Source: J029 sp964482495
GTDB lineage: Bacteria; Planctomycetota; UBA1135
Direction of reading: 5' to 3'
Length of the DNA stretch: 64,000 nucleotides
Assembly: GCA_964482495.1 (NCBI GenBank)
Contig: CAYZXS010000001.1
Coordinates: 62,001 to 126,000, forward strand
The notes under the pieces are model-generated. The model searched no databases, was not told where the DNA came from, and worked only from the letters and a program-made list of their open reading frames with translations. Positions 61,666-64,000 of the stretch are shown piece by piece (position 1 is the stretch's first letter; the number at the start of each line of letters is the position of its first letter). Made by a program: the position numbers and the translations under genes.

Positions 61666-63401
61666 CAGCGGGAGGGGCGGAGGTCGCGCAGGGTCCATTC
61701 GACCGAGCGGCGGCCGCGGAAGGAGTTGATGCCGGCGTGGAAGACGGCGTCGACCCGGTCACCGGAGCCGAGCGCAGCCCAACGCTCGGCTTGGCGCCAG
61801 CCGAGGGCGCGGACCAGGCTGCCGTTCCGCTCCAGGCGCAGCTCGAGGTGGCTGCCGTCGCCGATGGTCCGGGCGCTGGCCACGGTCAGGCCGCTGGAGA
61901 GGAACACCGGCTGCGGGTTCTGCTCGCCGAAGGGGGCCAAGCGGTCCAGCTCCTCGATCTGTTTCGGACCGAGGCTGTCGGGGCCGACCTCCATGTCCAC
62001 GTTCAGGGTCGGCGGCTCGGGCTCGGGCAGCCCGGCGGCGCTCCGGCGCAGCGCCTCGCCGACCTCGGCGGCGCGCGCCGGATCGAAGTGGAAGCCGGCG
62101 GCGCGAGCGTGGCCGCCGTAGCCGCCGAGGAGCTCCGCGGCCCCGTCCAGCAGCCGGACCAGGTCATGCCCCTCCGGGGCCCGGCCGCTGCCCCGGGCCA
62201 AGCCCGGCGCGCACTCGGCCCAGACCAAGGTCGGGAGGCCGGTGCTGTCGAGGAAGCGGTTGGCGACGATGCCGAGCACCCCGAAGGCGGCGTCGGGGCG
62301 CCCGGTGAACAGGACCGCGTCGCCGCGCTGCCGCTGGCGCTCGATCTCCGGCTCCAGGGCGCGCATCTGCTCCTGCTCGAGCTCTCGTCGCGCCAGGTTC
62401 AACGCGTCCAGTTCGGCGGCCAGCTCGGCGGCCCGGCGGGCGTCGGAGCAGCTCAGGAGCTCCAGGGCCCGCGCGGTGCTGCCCATGCGGCCGGCGGCGT
62501 TCAAGCGCGGCGCGACCCGAAAGCCGATGTCCTCGGCGGTCGGCTCGCCGCGCACCCCCGCGACCTCCAGCAGCGCCCGGAGGCCGGGGTAGCTGCGGTT
62601 GCCCAGGGTCCGCAGCCCCTCGGTCACGAGGGCGCGGTTCGGGCCCACCAGCGGCATGACGTCGGCGATGGTGGCCACCGCCACGAGGCCGAGCGAGTCG
62701 ACCAGGAAGCGGCGGTGGGCTTCCGGCAGGCCGTCCGCCGCCCGGCGTCGGAGCAGCCCCCAGGCCAGCAGATAGGCGACCGCGGCGCCGCAGAAGTGGG
62801 GGAAGGCGGCGGCCTCGCCCTCCGCCGCGCACCAGGGGTTCACCAGGGCGGCGGCGGGAGGCCGCTCGGGGCCGGGCGGGTGGTGGTCCACGACCACCAC
62901 CTCGGCCCCCAGGGCGTTGATGCGGCCGATGAAGTCGACCGCGGTGGTGCCGTTGTCGACCGAGACCACGAGCCCGGCGCCGAGCTCCCGGATCCGCTCC
63001 AGGCTGCGCTCGGAGAAGGAGTAGCCGTCCCGGACCCGGTCCGGCAAGTAGACCTCGGCGGGGTGGTCGAGCAGGCGCAGCAGCCGCAGCAGCAGGGCGC
63101 TGCCGCTCATGCCGTCGACGTCGTAGTCGCCGTGGATCAGGATCGGATGGCCCGAGGCGAAGGCCCGCTCGAAGGCGGCGGCGGCGGCCTCGAAGTCGGG
63201 CAGGCGCTCCGGGTCGGGGAGCAGGCCGAGGCTGGGCCGGAACAGGGCGCGGACTGCCGCCGGGTCGGCGTAGCCCCGGTTGACCAGGCTCTGGGCCGTG
63301 ATCGGGTGCAGGTCGAGCTCCCGGCAGAGGCGGTCCCGCTCGGCCGGCGCCTCGGAACGCAAGCGCCAACGGAAGGACGGAACCAGGCCCAGCTGCACCA
63401 T
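61665..63401 (-). CDS. recJ: Single-stranded-DNA-specific exonuclease RecJ
   Basis: 5'-3' single-strand exonuclease acting in recombination and mismatch repair. DHH-family motifs: ILIHGDYDVDGMSGSALL, VVSVDNGTTAVD, VVVDHHPPG and DSLGLVAVATIADVMPLV; the DHHA1 domain has LGGYGGHARAAGFHF. The C-terminal OB domain is present. Length 578 is normal. The ATG at 63401 begins six bases after TAGAAT. It is the first gene of a minus-strand operon leading to polA. Confidence 0.95.
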   Translation of the reverse strand: MVQLGLVPSFRWRLRSEAPAERDRLCRELDLHPITAQSLVNRGYADPAAVRALFRPSLGLLPDPERLPDFEAAAAAFERAFASGHPILIHGDYDVDGMSGSALLLRLLRLLDHPAEVYLPDRVRDGYSFSERSLERIRELGAGLVVSVDNGTTAVDFIGRINALGAEVVVVDHHPPGPERPPAAALVNPWCAAEGEAAAFPHFCGAAVAYLLAWGLLRRRAADGLPEAHRRFLVDSLGLVAVATIADVMPLVGPNRALVTEGLRTLGNRSYPGLRALLEVAGVRGEPTAEDIGFRVAPRLNAAGRMGSTARALELLSCSDARRAAELAAELDALNLARRELEQEQMRALEPEIERQRQRGDAVLFTGRPDAAFGVLGIVANRFLDSTGLPTLVWAECAPGLARGSGRAPEGHDLVRLLDGAAELLGGYGGHARAAGFHFDPARAAEVGEALRRSAAGLPEPEPPTLNVDMEVGPDSLGPKQIEELDRLAPFGEQNPQPVFLSSGLTVASARTIGDGSHLELRLERNGSLVRALGWRQAERWAALGSGDRVDAVFHAGINSFRGRRSVEWTLRDLRPSR

Positions 63402-63407
63402 GGACGG

Positions 63408-63413
63408 ATTCTA
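63408..63413 (-). promoter_or_regulatory. Candidate -10 element (TAGAAT) 6 bases before the recJ ATG
   Basis: On the minus strand TAGAAT-CCGTCC-ATG. It lies just downstream of the terminator of the preceding gene, so recJ must have its own promoter. No -35 match is seen. Confidence 0.5.
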
Positions 63414-63455
63414 AGCGGATCCCGGGCCGGTTTCTCCCTCGGCGGGCCGGGGAAG

Positions 63456-63489
63456 AAAAAAAGCGGGCCCTCCCAGGGGGAGGGCCCGC
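63456..63489 (-). terminator. Rho-independent terminator of the secreted-protein gene
   Basis: On the minus strand a perfect 12-bp stem (GCGGGCCCTCCC / GGGAGGGCCCGC, plus-strand arms 63463-63474 and 63478-63489) with a 3-base loop, followed by seven Ts. Confidence 0.93.
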
Positions 63490-63508
63490 GACTTCCGTGG
63501 ACCGGGGA

Positions 63509-64000
63509 TCAGCCGATCACTTCCGCCAGACCGTTGGTGAAGGTCAGCGAACCGACGTCCATGGCGTGCAGCCACACGGCCACGCCGGTGGTGCCGGCCG
63601 GGACCGGAGCCGAGGAGCTCGCCGCGCCAGCCGCGTCAGCGGTCATCGCCGGCAGCTCGGTGTAGGGCGGGCTCAGCAGCAGGTCGCCGTAGGGGGTGGT
63701 GGTGGGGCCACCGCCGTAGACGGAGAAGCCGACGCGGACTTGGCCGAGCGGGGTGCAGTTCGCGGCCGAGACGGTCGCGGCGCCGCCGGCCACCAGGCCG
63801 GAGACGGAGAGGGACGGACCCGCGGGGCCGGAATCGTAGTACAGGGTGCCGTTCCAGCAACGGTTGGCGAAGAAGTTGGTGAAGGCGGGGTCGGTGACGC
63901 CGCAGTGGCTCACCAGGGTCGCCTCGGCGCTGGTGTAGGTCTCGGGACCGACGGTGTTGGTGTAGTTGATGCCGCCCGCACTCGAGTAGTTCGAGTTGTG
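63509..64000 (-). CDS. Secreted beta-rich protein, C-terminal part (truncated by the window edge)
   Basis: The reading frame stays open from 64000 to the stop at 63509 (163 codons). The N-terminus, including any signal peptide, lies outside the window. The visible sequence is rich in Gly, Thr, Ser, Ala and Asn. Its C-terminal 100 residues have a regular beta-sandwich look: SVSGLVAGGAATVSAANC, RVGFSVYGGGPTTTPYG, LLLSPPYTELPAMTADAAG, GTTGVAVWLHAMDVGSLTFTNGLAEVIG. Similar C-terminal domains recur at the ends of exported Planctomycetota proteins (from memory), possibly as a sorting or anchoring domain. Confidence 0.75.
   Translation of the reverse strand, partial: HNSNYSSAGGINYTNTVGPETYTSAEATLVSHCGVTDPAFTNFFANRCWNGTLYYDSGPAGPSLSVSGLVAGGAATVSAANCTPLGQVRVGFSVYGGGPTTTPYGDLLLSPPYTELPAMTADAAGAASSSAPVPAGTTGVAVWLHAMDVGSLTFTNGLAEVIG

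Overview
The window is GC-rich (roughly 70%) bacterial chromosome, almost fully coding, with about 53 protein genes, very short gaps and no rRNA, tRNA, CRISPR array or transposase gene that I can see. The mix of genes suggests a Planctomycetota-like bacterium: an ECF sigma factor next to a YfbK-type von Willebrand protein, secreted proteins whose signal peptides end in a PPQDP/LQEP-like stretch, a large beta-propeller lipoprotein, and a partial secreted protein with a repetitive beta-rich C-terminus. This assignment rests on remembered family patterns and is moderate in confidence. Almost everything is housekeeping. I found no genomic island, phage or defence locus.

Layout. 1-9.6 kb: miaB-ribD-lipoprotein operon, yraN and yajC on the minus strand, mnmA coupled to a two-VWA membrane protein, and a zinc-ribbon/HEAT membrane protein. 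9.7-15.5 kb: central carbon genes (mdh, pyk, sucC, sucD), with the ribosomal protein gene rpmH (missed by simple ORF calling) overlapping the end of pyk. 15.5-23.4 kb: an MnmD-like methyltransferase, a TatA-like protein, mobA, a polyprenyl diphosphate synthase, the ResB/CcsA cytochrome c maturation pair, a DUF6941-like protein and a DUF819-like membrane protein. 23.4-33.1 kb: a HAD protein, adenosine deaminase, the ECF sigma/VWA pair, and three exported proteins (a pseudo-metalloprotease, a PhoD-like phosphatase and an SH3 protein). 33.1-41.6 kb: CstA, then tgt-spoIID-ruvB on the minus strand, then a 1029-residue surface lipoprotein. 41.7-47.6 kb: a tightly coupled run ubiE-CPBP-ubiX-ubiA-holA-mutL. 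47.6-50.7 kb: a minus-strand glycosyltransferase group (GT4, PssD, PssE) ending in an exported protein. 50.7-56.6 kb: an M16 protease pair, miaA and an SPFH pair. 56.6-63.4 kb: recJ-dedA-polA-antiporter on the minus strand. The right edge holds the C-terminal part of a secreted protein with a good terminator.

How the genes fit together: tRNA anticodon-loop modification is heavily represented (miaB, miaA, mnmA, mnmD-like, tgt). Quinone synthesis (polyprenyl synthase, ubiX, ubiA, ubiE) and cytochrome c assembly point to a respiratory chain. DNA maintenance is covered by ruvB, holA, mutL, polA and recJ. At least fourteen neighbouring gene pairs share a 4-base NTGA stop/start overlap, often with GTG or TTG starts, so translational coupling is the rule.

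Most noteworthy: (1) two copies of a 24-bp-arm palindromic repeat with core CGGGGTCAGACATCGATTG. One supplies the start codon of the MnmD-like gene. The other supplies the stop codons and the same C-terminal peptide (KTGSDID) to two unrelated convergent genes, cstA and tgt. (2) A -10-like hexamer placed 6-8 bases before the ATG of at least eight genes, suggesting leaderless transcripts. (3) rpmH coupled to pyk. (4) A TatA-like protein carrying a lipobox-like leader.
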